Shown: positions 8,835 to 17,420 of the stretch, piece after piece | Layout: each line of letters begins with the position of its first letter | How positions within the stretch are numbered: the stretch's first letter is position 1 | DNA from: Pseudomonas endophytica | GTDB taxonomy: Bacteria > Pseudomonadota > Gammaproteobacteria > Pseudomonadales > Pseudomonadaceae | Reading direction: 5' to 3' | Assembly (NCBI RefSeq): GCF_001411475.1 | Contig: NZ_LLWH01000183.1 | Location: 1 to 32,230 of the forward strand | DNA length: 32,230 nt | The notes under the pieces: generated by a model | Told to the model about the DNA's origin: nothing | Database searches by the model: none | Seen by the model: the letters and a program-made list of their open reading frames with translations, nothing else | Translations under genes and position numbers: made by a program

Positions 8835-9425
8835 TTAACGGTTTTCTAGGCTTGCTGCTCGAGCGTAAGGCAGAGGGCTTTCAGTCCCTTTCACAGCCGC
8901 TTGCTCAGCATGCTGACGCAAGTAACCCGGCAAACGCTGATTCTGCCAACCCGCTTGACCTTGCAGAACACCGTTGGCCATTGGCCCAGTGCCCTGATCG
9001 GAGCTTTCACTGTAATTAGCCAGAACCGCAGGCCCTTTAACAGTCGGAGCACTCAAGCTCGGCTGGTTGCCTTGCTGGGCCAACTGCGCACCAACGATGT
9101 CATCTTGGTTGTACAGTCTGACACCAGCCAGAACAGCCACCGTCACCGAAGCTGCCACTGCCAAGCGGCCAATGCTACGCCAGTGATTGCGAGTAGTTTT
9201 GGCAGGTGCTTGCTCTTCAGCCAACGCGGCAGAAACGGCAGATGCTATGTCCAGACGAGGGATCAGCAAGTCTTTGTGCATGACTGCGCGCGCGACTTGG
9301 TAGCGGTCCCATGTGGCACGTGTTTGTGTATCGTCAAAGGCATTTAATACCCGACGTAATTCCAGTTCGTCCGCTTCGTTATCCATCACTGCGGACAGCG
9401 ATTCCTGCAGGGCTTCACGACTCAT
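8835..9425 (-). CDS. mucA: Anti-sigma factor MucA
   Basis: 196-residue single-pass inner-membrane anti-sigma factor that sequesters AlgU. The open frame extends further upstream, but the ATG at 9425 has GAGGAA just before it and gives MSREALQESLSAVMDNEADE, the MucA N terminus. The cytoplasmic anti-sigma domain covers residues 1-80, the transmembrane segment about 87-103 (RLAVAASVTVAVLAGV), and a periplasmic tail that MucB binds and site-1 protease cuts under envelope stress. The frame is intact, so there is no sign of a mucoid-type mutation. It starts 31 bases after algU and is followed 8 bases later by mucB. Confidence 0.96.
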   Translation of the reverse strand: MSREALQESLSAVMDNEADELELRRVLNAFDDTQTRATWDRYQVARAVMHKDLLIPRLDIASAVSAALAEEQAPAKTTRNHWRSIGRLAVAASVTVAVLAGVRLYNQDDIVGAQLAQQGNQPSLSAPTVKGPAVLANYSESSDQGTGPMANGVLQGQAGWQNQRLPGYLRQHAEQAAVKGTESPLPYARAASLENR

Positions 9426-9456
9426 AGCGGTTCCTCTCTTGGCTGTCGCCGCTGTC

Positions 9457-10038
9457 TCAGTTTTCCTGCAACAACGGCTGCAGGGCTTTATCGATGGCTT
9501 CCCGAGCTCGGAAAATCCGGGAGCGCACGGTACCCACCGGACACTGCATGACGCTCGCAATGTCTTCGTAACTCAGACCATCAAACTCACGTAAAGTTAA
9601 GGCCGTACGTAAATCTTCTGGCAGTAGCTGAATGGTGCGGTGAACCGTGCCTTCGATCTCATCACGGAGCAAAGAACGCTCCGGCGATTCCAAATCTTTC
9701 AGACCATGGTCACCATCATAAAACTCAGCATCTTCTGAACTCACATCACTATCGGGTGGACGACGACCGCGTGAAACCAGATAGTTTTTCGCCGTGTTAA
9801 TGGCGATACGGTACAGCCACGTATAAAAGGCGCTGTCTCCGCGAAAGTTGCCAAGTGCTCGATAAGCCTTAATAAAGGCTTCTTGCGCCACATCCTGGGC
9901 TTCATGGGTGTCGTGCACAAATCGCACGATCAACCCGAGAATTTTGTGCTGGTATTTCAGCACTAGCAGATCGAAGGCACGCTTATCGCCACGCTGCACG
10001 CGCTCGACCAGCTGCTGATCCTCTTCCTGGGTTAGCAT
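9457..10038 (-). CDS. algU: RNA polymerase sigma factor AlgU (sigma-22, RpoE-like)
   Basis: 193-residue ECF sigma factor controlling envelope-stress, alginate and osmotic-stress genes. Sigma region 2 spans roughly residues 20-90 (AFDLLVLKYQHKI, DVAQEAFIKAYRAL, FYTWLYRIAINTAKNYL) and region 4 roughly 130-185 (LPEDLRTALTLREFDGLSYEDIA, SRIFRAREAI). The ATG is preceded by GAGGCG. It heads the algU-mucA-mucB-mucD operon. Two promoters of its own recognition type lie upstream (10098-10124 and 10293-10320), which fits autoregulation. The symbol algT or rpoE is also used for this gene. Confidence 0.97.
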   Translation of the reverse strand: MLTQEEDQQLVERVQRGDKRAFDLLVLKYQHKILGLIVRFVHDTHEAQDVAQEAFIKAYRALGNFRGDSAFYTWLYRIAINTAKNYLVSRGRRPPDSDVSSEDAEFYDGDHGLKDLESPERSLLRDEIEGTVHRTIQLLPEDLRTALTLREFDGLSYEDIASVMQCPVGTVRSRIFRAREAIDKALQPLLQEN

Positions 10039-10097
10039 GAATACGCCTCATAAGACCGGGAGGAAGCGTGCTTTGCTAATTGATCAGGCTTGCAAAC

Positions 10098-10124
10098 ATA
10101 GACTCGGGCTTTACGCAAAAGTTC
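10098..10124 (-). promoter_or_regulatory. Proximal AlgU-type promoter of algU
   Basis: On the minus strand GAACTT (10124-10119), 16 bases, then TCTAT (10102-10098), matching the AlgU/sigma-E pattern GAACTT-N16/17-TCnnA. It lies about 60 bases before the algU start. Both the match and position support positive autoregulation; the start point is inferred, not shown. Confidence 0.75.
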
Positions 10125-10292
10125 TCTCCCCCCTGGCAAGTTTCCTGCGCACTCGGATTAGGCACGCACGAAAACGCAGCACGGGCCTGGCCGGCTGCGT
10201 CGATAATCTTGTCGTCAAACTCACCTGCCCAGGTCGTAAAATCAACCCTGCATAGAATTGACGCGACTTCCCTTTATGATGGGCAACCCTCT

Positions 10293-10320
10293 ATGGAACC
10301 CGGAGCCTTAGGAAAAGTTC
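10293..10320 (-). promoter_or_regulatory. Distal AlgU-type promoter of algU
   Basis: On the minus strand GAACTT (10320-10315), 17 bases, then TCCAT (10297-10293). This is a second match to the AlgU consensus, about 255 bases before algU. P. aeruginosa algU is reported to have more than one AlgU-dependent promoter, so a pair is plausible here. Confidence 0.7.
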
Positions 10321-10557
10321 CGCTCCCCACGTCAGATTAAACGCCCACCGCATCACTAAAATACGGATCTTGCCGTGCTTTAGCCTTGAATGCAGCCTCT
10401 GTTTCACCGATTTAATGCGCAAATCGGCATGCAGATCGCTTAAGTCTAAGGCACACTTCTCGACCGCTGTAGTTTCCCGATGCCACAAAGGCCCGGCTAT
10501 TGTGCCGATACCCCCCTCTATATACTAGTGGGCGCTTTTTTTGCGGACATAAGAAGA
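10321..10557 (+). other. Rest of the algU-nadB divergent intergenic region
   Basis: No credible gene between algU and nadB (10039-10557). On the plus strand a TATACT at 10521-10526 is the best -10 candidate for nadB, 30 bases before its ATG, but the -35 (TTGTGC at 10500-10505) is only 15 bases away and weak. I see no other convincing site. Confidence 0.3.
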
Positions 10558-12174
10558 ATGAGCCAACATTTTCAACACGATGTGCTGGTGATTGGCAGCG
10601 GGGCTGCCGGTCTGAGCTTGGCGCTTACACTGCCGGGTCATCTGCGCATTGCAGTTTTAAGCAAAGGTAATCTGGCCAACGGCTCGACGTTCTGGGCACA
10701 AGGCGGCGTAGCCGCGGTGCTGGATGGCACTGACACCGTGCAATCCCACGTCGAAGACACCTTGAATGCCGGTGGCGGCTTGTGCCATGAAGACGCGGTG
10801 CGCTTCACGGTTGAGCACAGTCGCGAAGCCATTCAGTGGCTCATTGACCAAGGCGTGCCGTTCACCCGCGACGAGTCGGCCGACCCGGAGCACCCAGGGT
10901 TTGAGTTTCACCTCACCCGCGAAGGCGGCCACAGCCACCGGCGCATCATCCACGCGGCCGATGCCACCGGTGCCGCCATTTTCAAAACACTGCTAGAGCA
11001 AGCTCGACAGCGCCCAAACATCGAATTACTCGAACAACGGGTTGCCGTTGATCTGATTACCGAGCGACGCTTAGGGCTTGAGGGCGATCGCTGTCTCGGC
11101 GCGTATGTCCTTAATCGCGCTACCGGTGAAGTCGATACCTACGGTTCGCGTTTCACCATTCTGGCGTCGGGCGGCGCTGCCAAAGTGTATCTCTACACCA
11201 GCAACCCCGATGGTGCCTGTGGAGATGGTATTGCCATGGCTTGGCGCTCGGGCTGCCGGGTGGCGAACTTGGAATTCAACCAGTTCCACCCCACCTGTCT
11301 GTATCACCCGCAAGCCAAAAGCTTTTTGATCACCGAGGCCCTGCGTGGCGAGGGGGCTCATCTCAAGCTGCCTAATGGCGAACGCTTCATGCACCGTTTC
11401 GATCCGCGAGGCGAACTCGCACCTCGAGACATTGTGGCCCGCGCCATCGACCACGAAATGAAACGCCTAGGCATAGATTGCGTCTACCTAGACATCAGCC
11501 ATGAGTCCGACACCTTCATCAAGACCCATTTCCCGACGGTCTATGAGCGTTGTCTTGAGTTCTCCATCGACATCACTCAGCAGGCCATCCCGGTGGTTCC
11601 AGCTGCGCATTACACCTGCGGGGGAGTCGTGGTTGATGGGCATGGACGCACCGACGTTCCCGGCCTGTACGCCATTGGCGAAACCAGCTTTACCGGTTTG
11701 CACGGTGCCAATCGAATGGCCAGCAACTCATTGCTGGAGTGCTTCGTGTACGCCCGATCTGCGGCAGCAGATATTCTCACGCAACTCGATGACATCAACA
11801 TTCCAGACACCCTTCCGAGCTGGGATGCCAGCCAGGTCACGGACTCAGACGAAGACGTCATCATCGCCCACAACTGGGATGAGCTGCGCCGCTTTATGTG
11901 GGACTACGTAGGGATTGTGCGCACCAACAAACGCTTACAACGAGCCGAACATCGCGTACGCCTATTACTGGACGAAATCGACGAGTTCTATAGCAACTAT
12001 AAAGTCAGCCGCGACCTGATTGAGTTGCGCAACCTGGCGCAAGTAGCGGAGTTAATCATCCGCAGCGCAATGGCGAGAAAGGAGTCTCGGGGTTTGCACT
12101 ACACCCTTGATTACCCAGACATGTTGCCTGAAGCGCTAGACACTATTCTGGTGCCAACCACCTACGCCGACTAA
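10558..12174 (+). CDS. nadB: L-aspartate oxidase
   Basis: 538-residue FAD enzyme that oxidises L-aspartate to iminoaspartate, the first step of de novo NAD synthesis with NadA. The open frame reaches back to 10480, but the ATG at 10558 gives [21 protein letters not shown] with the FAD dinucleotide-binding GxGxxG at residues 13-18 and the usual length. Other family blocks are [59 protein letters not shown] and [12 protein letters not shown]. The C-terminal helical domain runs from about residue 430. AAGAAG just upstream is a weak ribosome site. It is convergent with ygfX, overlapping it by 32 bases at the 3' ends. Confidence 0.97.
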   Translation: MSQHFQHDVLVIGSGAAGLSLALTLPGHLRIAVLSKGNLANGSTFWAQGGVAAVLDGTDTVQSHVEDTLNAGGGLCHEDAVRFTVEHSREAIQWLIDQGVPFTRDESADPEHPGFEFHLTREGGHSHRRIIHAADATGAAIFKTLLEQARQRPNIELLEQRVAVDLITERRLGLEGDRCLGAYVLNRATGEVDTYGSRFTILASGGAAKVYLYTSNPDGACGDGIAMAWRSGCRVANLEFNQFHPTCLYHPQAKSFLITEALRGEGAHLKLPNGERFMHRFDPRGELAPRDIVARAIDHEMKRLGIDCVYLDISHESDTFIKTHFPTVYERCLEFSIDITQQAIPVVPAAHYTCGGVVVDGHGRTDVPGLYAIGETSFTGLHGANRMASNSLLECFVYARSAAADILTQLDDINIPDTLPSWDASQVTDSDEDVIIAHNWDELRRFMWDYVGIVRTNKRLQRAEHRVRLLLDEIDEFYSNYKVSRDLIELRNLAQVAELIIRSAMARKESRGLHYTLDYPDMLPEALDTILVPTTYAD

Positions 12175-12595
12175 ACTTGAGCCTTACGCGCAAGCGCCGG
12201 TGCTGATCTGGCGCCAGCGCGTCACGCGGGATGCAGACCGCCCTTACCCTGCGTTCACCAGGCAGACTAAAACGCAGCAACACCACCAGCGGCAACGCCA
12301 GGCTGTCACGGTGCAACTGCACCGCCTGCCAGCCCTTGGCTCGGTTCCACACCTGCCAACCCTCGCTATTACGTCGAAAACCACTGAACGCGCTCGCATG
12401 GGTCAGCCGAATATGACGCGGCAGCGCCCAAAAGCCATGCATCAGGCACAACAAAAATCCGAGCAGGGCAACCCACACCGGTATGGAAAGAAGGCAGATT
12501 GAGATCAGCGCCAGTGATTGGGCTGCGAGATACGCCGCCAGCAATTGCCCGGAGGCTTGCCAGCGGCATTCAAAGAAATCACTTGGGTTGGACAC
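12143..12595 (-). CDS. ygfX: YgfX/CptA-like membrane protein
   Basis: 150 residues, GTG start at 12595. The start lies inside the end of sdhE (17-base overlap), so translation is probably coupled. Two hydrophobic segments at about residues 17-37 and 39-58 form a hairpin in the inner membrane; the rest is a cytoplasmic basic domain ([18 protein letters not shown], ending [13 protein letters not shown]). YgfX and SdhE form a conserved pair in gammaproteobacteria; a toxin/antitoxin role (CptA/CptB) was proposed but SdhE is now known as a flavinylation factor. Function in Pseudomonas is uncertain. Its last 32 bases overlap the 3' end of nadB on the other strand. Confidence 0.8.
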   Translation of the reverse strand: MSNPSDFFECRWQASGQLLAAYLAAQSLALISICLLSIPVWVALLGFLLCLMHGFWALPRHIRLTHASAFSGFRRNSEGWQVWNRAKGWQAVQLHRDSLALPLVVLLRFSLPGERRVRAVCIPRDALAPDQHRRLRVRLKFSRRRWLAPE

Positions 12596-12833
12596 GGTCC
12601 AGAATCATGCGAACCATGCGCTGCAGTTCAGGGTCTTGAGACTCGCTGCGCTCCATGAACCAGCCAAACATATCCTGGTCTTCGCACTCCAGCAGCCTAC
12701 GATAAACTTCCCGATCGACGTCATTGAGATGGGGGTAAACCTCTTTGACAAACGGCACCAACAGTACATCCAGCTCAAGCATGCCGCGGCGGCTGTGCCA
12801 GTAGAGACGATTGAGTTCAACATCTTCGACCAT
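12579..12833 (-). CDS. sdhE: FAD assembly factor SdhE
   Basis: 84-residue small helical protein that promotes covalent FAD attachment to succinate dehydrogenase (and fumarate reductase) flavoprotein. The start at 12833 ([20 protein letters not shown]) follows GAGGAGCG and gives the usual length; the frame is open upstream to 12920 but without family similarity. The conserved RRGMLELD contains the RGxxE motif essential in the family, and [12 protein letters not shown] is also typical. It overlaps ygfX by 17 bases and is divergent from ygfZ, whose product also assists metabolic cofactor proteins. Confidence 0.94.
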   Translation of the reverse strand: MVEDVELNRLYWHSRRGMLELDVLLVPFVKEVYPHLNDVDREVYRRLLECEDQDMFGWFMERSESQDPELQRMVRMILDRVQPK

Positions 12834-12981
12834 GGAGCGCTCCTCAAATAGAGCGCAAGTATACAGACCGATCCACTCTAGAACAGTCGGCTTTGGTCGG
12901 TTGCGGTGATCCTTTGGCAACTATCCATTTACAGGTCACCCCTCTATGATGTGCCCCAGACTTTACAACCTGCGATGACTC

Positions 12982-13926
12982 ATGGCCGACTCTGCTTTTT
13001 TCTGCACCCTGTCCCACGAAGGCGTTCTTGCTGTTATTGGCGCCGACGCCAGTAAATTCCTGCAGGGACAATTGACCTGCAACCTCAATTATCTGAGCGA
13101 AACGCGCTCGAGCCTGGGTGCGCGCTGCACGCAAAAAGGTCGAATGCAGTCGAGCTTTCGTATCGTCTTAGAACCTCAGGGCTGCTTTCTGGCGATGGCG
13201 CGCGAACTGGTCGAGCCACAACTGGCTGACTTAAAAAAGTACGCAGTGTTTTCTAAATCAAAACTGACCGATGACAGTGACAACTGGGTACGTTTTGGCC
13301 TCAACCAAGCCGACGCAGCACTGCAAAACTTGGGTATTGAACTGCCTGCCGAAACCGACAGCGTCGCACGGGCAAACAGCCTTATTGCCATTCGCGTCTC
13401 AGAGGGCCGAGCAGAGCTATGGGCACCGGCTGAGCAAGCAGAACCCCTGCACCAACAGTTAAAGGCACTGGTGCCTGAAGCCGATATCAATCAATGGATG
13501 CTCGGCCAGATCCACGCCGGTATTGGCCAAGTAATGCCTCAGACCCGTGAGTTGTTCATCCCGCAAATGCTCAACCTGCAAGCAGTGGGCGGGGTCAGCT
13601 TCAAAAAAGGCTGCTACACCGGTCAAGAAATCGTGGCTCGCATGCAATACCTCGGCAAATTAAAGCGCCGTCTCTATCGCCTGTCGCTTGAAAGCAACCA
13701 TCCACAACCAAAACCTGGAACCCCGCTGTTTTCACCGACCCATAGCAGTGCCGTGGGCGAGGTTGTGATTGCGGCTCAAGCATCAGACAGCATTGAGCTA
13801 CTGGCCGTATTGACGGCTGAAGCGGTCGAGGTAGGCAATATCCAGGTAGGTGATCCCCAAGGCCCCAAGCTTTCGCTGCTTGATCTGCCTTATCAGCTAG
13901 ACCGTGATCGTGAAATCCAGCGTTAA
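12982..13926 (+). CDS. ygfZ: Folate-binding protein YgfZ (Fe-S cluster/tRNA modification factor)
   Basis: 314-residue GcvT-like protein. YgfZ is a folate-dependent factor needed for repair or assembly of some Fe-S enzymes and for activity of the MiaB tRNA thiolase. The signature KGCYTGQEIVAR is complete, with the key Cys at residue 211. The N-terminal folate-binding part includes FLQGQLTCNL and a mid-region SFRIVLEPQG. The ATG at 12982 is the family start. It is divergent from sdhE by about 150 bases, a frequent pairing in gammaproteobacteria, and is followed 15 bases later by the HDOD gene. Confidence 0.93.
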   Translation: MADSAFFCTLSHEGVLAVIGADASKFLQGQLTCNLNYLSETRSSLGARCTQKGRMQSSFRIVLEPQGCFLAMARELVEPQLADLKKYAVFSKSKLTDDSDNWVRFGLNQADAALQNLGIELPAETDSVARANSLIAIRVSEGRAELWAPAEQAEPLHQQLKALVPEADINQWMLGQIHAGIGQVMPQTRELFIPQMLNLQAVGGVSFKKGCYTGQEIVARMQYLGKLKRRLYRLSLESNHPQPKPGTPLFSPTHSSAVGEVVIAAQASDSIELLAVLTAEAVEVGNIQVGDPQGPKLSLLDLPYQLDRDREIQR

Positions 13927-13941
13927 TTCTAGAGAATAGAA

Positions 13942-14760
13942 ATGAGCATGCTGGCGAACAAAGTTCAAATGGACTTGATAAAGGCGATCGTTCGAGATGA
14001 ACTGGTTTTGCCCACACTACCGGAAGTGGCGTTAAACATTCGCAGGGCAGCGGAAAACCCTGAAATCAGCGTGAGTAACCTCAGCAAAGTCATCGGGCGC
14101 GATACTGCGTTGGCGGCACGGTTGATTAAAGTCGTTAATAGTCCGCTTCTGCGCGCGCTGTACGAAGTGACCGACTTGCATACGGCTATCACCCGGCTCG
14201 GCGTGAATTACAGCAGTAATTTGGCCATTGGCTTGGTGATGGAGCAGATCTTTCACGCCCGCTCGCCAGTCATCGAAACCACAATGCGCGACGTTTGGCG
14301 ACAAAGCCTAGAAGTGGCGGGCGTTTGCTATACCTTTTGTCGTCGGCATACCTCGCTCAAGCCCGATCAGGCAGCGCTTGGCGGGTTAGTGCATCAAATC
14401 GGCGTCTTGCCGATTCTGACCTACGCCGAAGAACACAACGAACTGCTCTCGGATCCGGTTTCACTTAACCATGTGATCGAGCACATTCATCCGGTGATTG
14501 GAGACAAGCTGCTGGCAAACTGGGAGTTTCCGGAAATGCTGCTCAAGCTTCCCAGTCAATATCAAGACTTCACCCGCGAGTCCAAAGCCATCGACTATAT
14601 CGACTTAGTGCAAATTGCGACGGTGTTCTGTGATCAACGCGACACCTCAACACTCAGTGAAAATCTAAACGCGCTGCATGCATTCAAAAGGTTGGGGCTT
14701 GATGCTGATAGCGAGAATTTTCAACAAGAACTGAATGACGCCCGCGTAATGTTTTTATAA
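13942..14760 (+). CDS. HDOD-domain signalling protein
   Basis: 272 residues made almost entirely of one HDOD domain, an HD-superfamily relative without the catalytic metal-binding residues and so probably a protein-binding signalling module. The recognisable core is LPTLPEVALNIRRAAENPEISVSNLSK, followed by IGRDTALAARLIKVVNSP and ITRLGVNYSSNLAIGLVM. ATGs at 13942 and 13948 are both possible; GAGA at 13932 favours the first. It follows ygfZ by 15 bases and may be cotranscribed. No effector domain is fused, so its partner is unknown. Confidence 0.88.
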   Translation: MSMLANKVQMDLIKAIVRDELVLPTLPEVALNIRRAAENPEISVSNLSKVIGRDTALAARLIKVVNSPLLRALYEVTDLHTAITRLGVNYSSNLAIGLVMEQIFHARSPVIETTMRDVWRQSLEVAGVCYTFCRRHTSLKPDQAALGGLVHQIGVLPILTYAEEHNELLSDPVSLNHVIEHIHPVIGDKLLANWEFPEMLLKLPSQYQDFTRESKAIDYIDLVQIATVFCDQRDTSTLSENLNALHAFKRLGLDADSENFQQELNDARVMFL

Positions 14761-14767
14761 CGTTTTC

Positions 14768-14820
14768 TGTAGGCGCGAACTTGTCACGCGATCATTTTAA
14801 AGATCAAAAGATCGCAGCCC
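14768..14820. repeat. REP-like degenerate repeat between the HDOD gene and tctE
   Basis: Contains tgtaggcgcgaacttgtcacgcg, then agatcaaaagatcgc (14801-14815). This 15-mer is identical to one at 31064-31078, and its 3' part resembles the centre of the repeat at 2383-2442. It lies between two convergent genes, the usual place for REP elements. The arms are degenerate, so it is probably an old copy. Confidence 0.55.
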
Positions 14821-14893
14821 ATTTTTGTGCTGTTTTTTGTGTCGCCTCTGGATGCACCGATGCTGGCGCGCATTTGGCTTGAGAACACAGTTA

Positions 14894-16327
14894 CTACGGA
14901 TTTATTCCAACCCCTGTAGCAATTGAGCTATGCCCCTTCTCACTGATCGGGACAAAGCTCACGCGCACTTTCAGTCCACGTTCGGCAGCATCATGCAGGC
15001 TGATATGCGCCAAGTGCGCGCGGCAGATTTCGCCAACAATGGCCAACCCTAACCCCGTCCCGGCTACGTGCGGGTTACGTCGGTAAAACCGCTCGAAAAC
15101 CCGCTCGCGGTCCTCATAAGGAATACCGGGGCCATCGTCTTCAACCTCCAGCACCGCCGGTAGCGAGACTCGCAAGATCACGTTACCGCCAGCAGAGGTA
15201 TGCGCCAACGCGTTGTCGACCAAGTTGCTTAATAACTCATTGAGCAAGGTCGGCTCACCGCGCAGCCAGACCGGCTGGTCAGCCTCTAACGCCAGCGCCA
15301 CACCTCGCGAATGCGCCAAGGGAGCCATCGCCATACCCAACTCCCGCGCTAGTTGGCTGAGATCGAGCAATTGCGCTCCACCTTCAGCAACCGCTCTGGC
15401 CCCGTTTTCGATGCGCGCCAGAGACAGTAGCTGATTTGCCAAATGAGTGAGCCGATCGGTGTCTTGTATCGTTTGCTCCAGCGTAAGGCGCAATACCTGA
15501 GGGTCTTGTGTACGCAGCCCAAGCTCAAGCCGGGCCTTCAGCACAGCCAGCGGTGTACGCAACTCATGGGCCGCATCGGCAATAAACTGTGCTTGGCGTT
15601 CAAACTGCCAGCGTAGGCGCTCAGTAAAATGATTCAACGTGTGCACCAATGGTCGTAATTCGCGTTGTACGCGCACTACCGGTAGAGGTCTAAGGTCATC
15701 CGATTCACGCTCCTCTACGGCACTGCGTAAACGCTCCAATGGACGCAGTGCGGCGCTCACCGCAAACCAGACCACCCACATGGCGCCCAGCCCCAACATC
15801 CCCAAACGCAATAACGTATCGGCCATCAGACTACGGGCCATGGCCACTCGCGCCTCGTCGGTTTCTGCTACGCGAATCTCAGCCATGCCGTTCATATTGG
15901 GCTCGCTCACGGCCTTGAGCAGACTCACCACGCGAACGTTCTGTCCTCTGTATTCGGCATTGTAAAAGCTCGCCAGCGCTGGGTAATCGTCAGTTCGCGG
16001 CGTGCCGGGGGGTGGCGCCGGCAAATGCTCATAACCGGAGATCAAGCGGTGCTGAATATCATAAACCTGGTAGTAGATACGCCCGGCACTGTCGTAGGCA
16101 AAGGTATCGAGCGCGACGTAAGGCACGTCCGCACTCAAGCTGCCATCTCGCTGAGACAACCCCGCAGCAATGGTGCGGGCGGAAGCCAGCAAGGTTCGGT
16201 CATAAGCCGTATCGGCGGCCTCGCGACCATTGAGATAAGCGCTCATACTGCTGGCCAACATTAATACCACCAGCAATAACGTCAGGCTCCATAGTAGCCG
16301 CCAACGTAGGCTGTCGACCTTAAACAT
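14894..16327 (-). CDS. tctE: Sensor histidine kinase TctE
   Basis: 477-residue inner-membrane kinase of the tricarboxylate two-component system. The start at 16327 (MFKVDSLRWRLLWSLTL) overlaps tctD by 8 bases and has GGAAGG upstream; the ATG eight codons earlier is less likely. A first transmembrane segment spans about residues 9-30, a periplasmic sensor region 31-165, a second membrane segment 172-193, then a HAMP-like linker. The phosphoacceptor is His254 in DAAHELRTPL. Further on are the N box (NLVDNALAH), the G1 box DDGPGI and the G2 box GTGLGLAIV. With TctD it controls citrate/tricarboxylate uptake genes divergent from it. Confidence 0.92.
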   Translation of the reverse strand: MFKVDSLRWRLLWSLTLLLVVLMLASSMSAYLNGREAADTAYDRTLLASARTIAAGLSQRDGSLSADVPYVALDTFAYDSAGRIYYQVYDIQHRLISGYEHLPAPPPGTPRTDDYPALASFYNAEYRGQNVRVVSLLKAVSEPNMNGMAEIRVAETDEARVAMARSLMADTLLRLGMLGLGAMWVVWFAVSAALRPLERLRSAVEERESDDLRPLPVVRVQRELRPLVHTLNHFTERLRWQFERQAQFIADAAHELRTPLAVLKARLELGLRTQDPQVLRLTLEQTIQDTDRLTHLANQLLSLARIENGARAVAEGGAQLLDLSQLARELGMAMAPLAHSRGVALALEADQPVWLRGEPTLLNELLSNLVDNALAHTSAGGNVILRVSLPAVLEVEDDGPGIPYEDRERVFERFYRRNPHVAGTGLGLAIVGEICRAHLAHISLHDAAERGLKVRVSFVPISEKGHSSIATGVGINP

Positions 16328-16991
16328 CACGGCCTTCCAGCAAGTAACCAAGCCCTCGGAACGTCACAATTGCTACCGCATGGCCATCGAGCTTTTTGCG
16401 CAAGCGGTGCACATAGATTTCGATCGCGTCCGGGCTGGCTTCCTCATCTAGGCCAAATACCTGAGCAGCCAGTTGCTCTTTGCTCATGACCCGACCAGGC
16501 CGTGCGATTAGCGCTTCGAGCACCGCTTGCTCGCGAGAGGTCAACGTCAGCAATTCGTCCTTAAGGGTAAAGCGTCGAGTCTCTAGGTCGTAAACCAAAG
16601 GTCCACAGCGCTGTTGACGCTCGCCACCCAACACACTGCGACGCAGCAGGGCTTTAACCCGAGCCTCGAGTTCAGCTAACTCAAACGGCTTGGCTAAGTA
16701 ATCATCAGCGCCAAGATTAAGCCCATGAACCCGGTCTTTGACGTCACTGCGCGCTGTCAGCATCAAGACCGGCAGTGTTTTGCCGCGCGCTCGCACACGT
16801 GCCAGCACCTCAAATCCATTCATGCGCGGCAGCCCCACATCCAAAATGGCCATCGCATAGTCTTCGCAGCTCAGCGCCAAGTCGGCGGCCACGCCATCGT
16901 GCAGCACATCGACGGTCAAGCCTGTGCTTTTCAAGGCTTGGGCAACACTCTCGGCCAACTGCAACTGATCTTCGACCAAAAGAACACGCAT
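16320..16991 (-). CDS. tctD: Response regulator TctD (OmpR family)
   Basis: 223 residues. The receiver domain (1-117) has the acidic pair EDQ at 7-8, phosphoacceptor Asp51 (AILDVGLPRMNG), Thr/Lys switch residues in LTARSD and LAKPFELAEL. The C-terminal OmpR-type winged helix runs from about 125 to 220 (LTSREQAVLEALIARPG, EIYVHRLRKKLDG, TFRGLGYLL). A good AGGAAA site precedes the ATG. It is divergent from tctC with 429 bases between them and overlaps tctE. Family knowledge: it responds to citrate or related acids and governs the transporter operon and usually a porin gene, opdH, which is absent here. Confidence 0.92.
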   Translation of the reverse strand: MRVLLVEDQLQLAESVAQALKSTGLTVDVLHDGVAADLALSCEDYAMAILDVGLPRMNGFEVLARVRARGKTLPVLMLTARSDVKDRVHGLNLGADDYLAKPFELAELEARVKALLRRSVLGGERQQRCGPLVYDLETRRFTLKDELLTLTSREQAVLEALIARPGRVMSKEQLAAQVFGLDEEASPDAIEIYVHRLRKKLDGHAVAIVTFRGLGYLLEGRDV

Positions 16992-17192
16992 CGGGTTTCC
17001 TCATTATTTTTGTTCAGGCTTGCCAGTGGGCGGAGTGTACAGACGCAAACCGCGCTGTGGAGCCAAAAAAACAATGAAAGAAAACTGAAAGGTTCACGAA
17101 AGGTTGGCGGATTAGGATCTGCCTACAAACAGTTACATCTGTTGCGGACATGATCCGTAACGCTGCGCAAAACACCTCGATGTGTTTTCGCT

Positions 17193-17206
17193 AATAAGAA
17201 CAATAA
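17193..17206 (+). promoter_or_regulatory. Hfq/Crc-type A-rich motif (AAn repeat)
   Basis: AATAAGAACAATAA is a continuous AAn run of 14 bases, which fits the Hfq/Crc catabolite-repression target AAnAAnAA. It ends 14 bases before the ATG at 17220 and overlaps the region of its GGAG ribosome site. Confidence 0.6.
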
Positions 17207-17219
17207 TGGAGCACACCGT

Positions 17220-17327
17220 ATGCTGAAGCCTCAGCTTAACGCCTCTTATCTTCCTGCTTCCCCCGTACTCGTTAACAGCCTTTATGGTCTGCGAACGACA
17301 TTCTGTTGCCCCTCAGTTTACCCATGA
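17220..17327 (+). CDS. Possible 35-residue ORF or remnant of an OprD-type porin leader
   Basis: ATG with GGAG nine bases upstream and an A-rich leader typical of OprD-family porin genes, but the frame codes only MLKPQLNASYLPASPVLVNS and 15 further residues before TGA. There is no signal peptide and no family similarity that I recognise. It lies between tctD and tctC, where opdH is expected. It may be a leader peptide, the scar of a lost porin gene, or noise. Most of the 429-base gap is otherwise without genes. Confidence 0.22.
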   Translation: MLKPQLNASYLPASPVLVNSLYGLRTTFCCPSVYP

Positions 17328-17360
17328 CGCAGACGCTACACGGCATTTGTCCGGCGTAAA

Positions 17361-17377
17361 CGTTGCCGATGGCAACG
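17361..17377. other. Small hairpin upstream of tctC
   Basis: cgttgcc (17361-17367), loop gat, ggcaacg (17371-17377): perfect 7-base arms. It lies 44 bases before the tctC ATG. No T-tract follows. It could be a leader stem or the last part of a lost upstream gene's 3' end. Confidence 0.4.
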
Positions 17378-17393
17378 ACTCATTCCTGCTCGC

Positions 17394-17404
17394 AAAAACA
17401 ATAA
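17394..17404 (+). promoter_or_regulatory. Second Hfq/Crc-type A-rich motif, upstream of tctC
   Basis: AAAAACAATAA again fits AAnAAnAAnAA and lies 16 bases before the tctC ATG and next to its GCGGAG ribosome site. It suggests translational catabolite repression of the binding protein and transporter. Confidence 0.6.
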
Positions 17405-17420
17405 CTCCTGCGGAGACATT

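Noticed and set aside
14768..14800. AlgU -35-like gaactt in the repeat
   Set aside because: Part of a REP-like element between convergent genes, with no matching -10 and no gene to drive.
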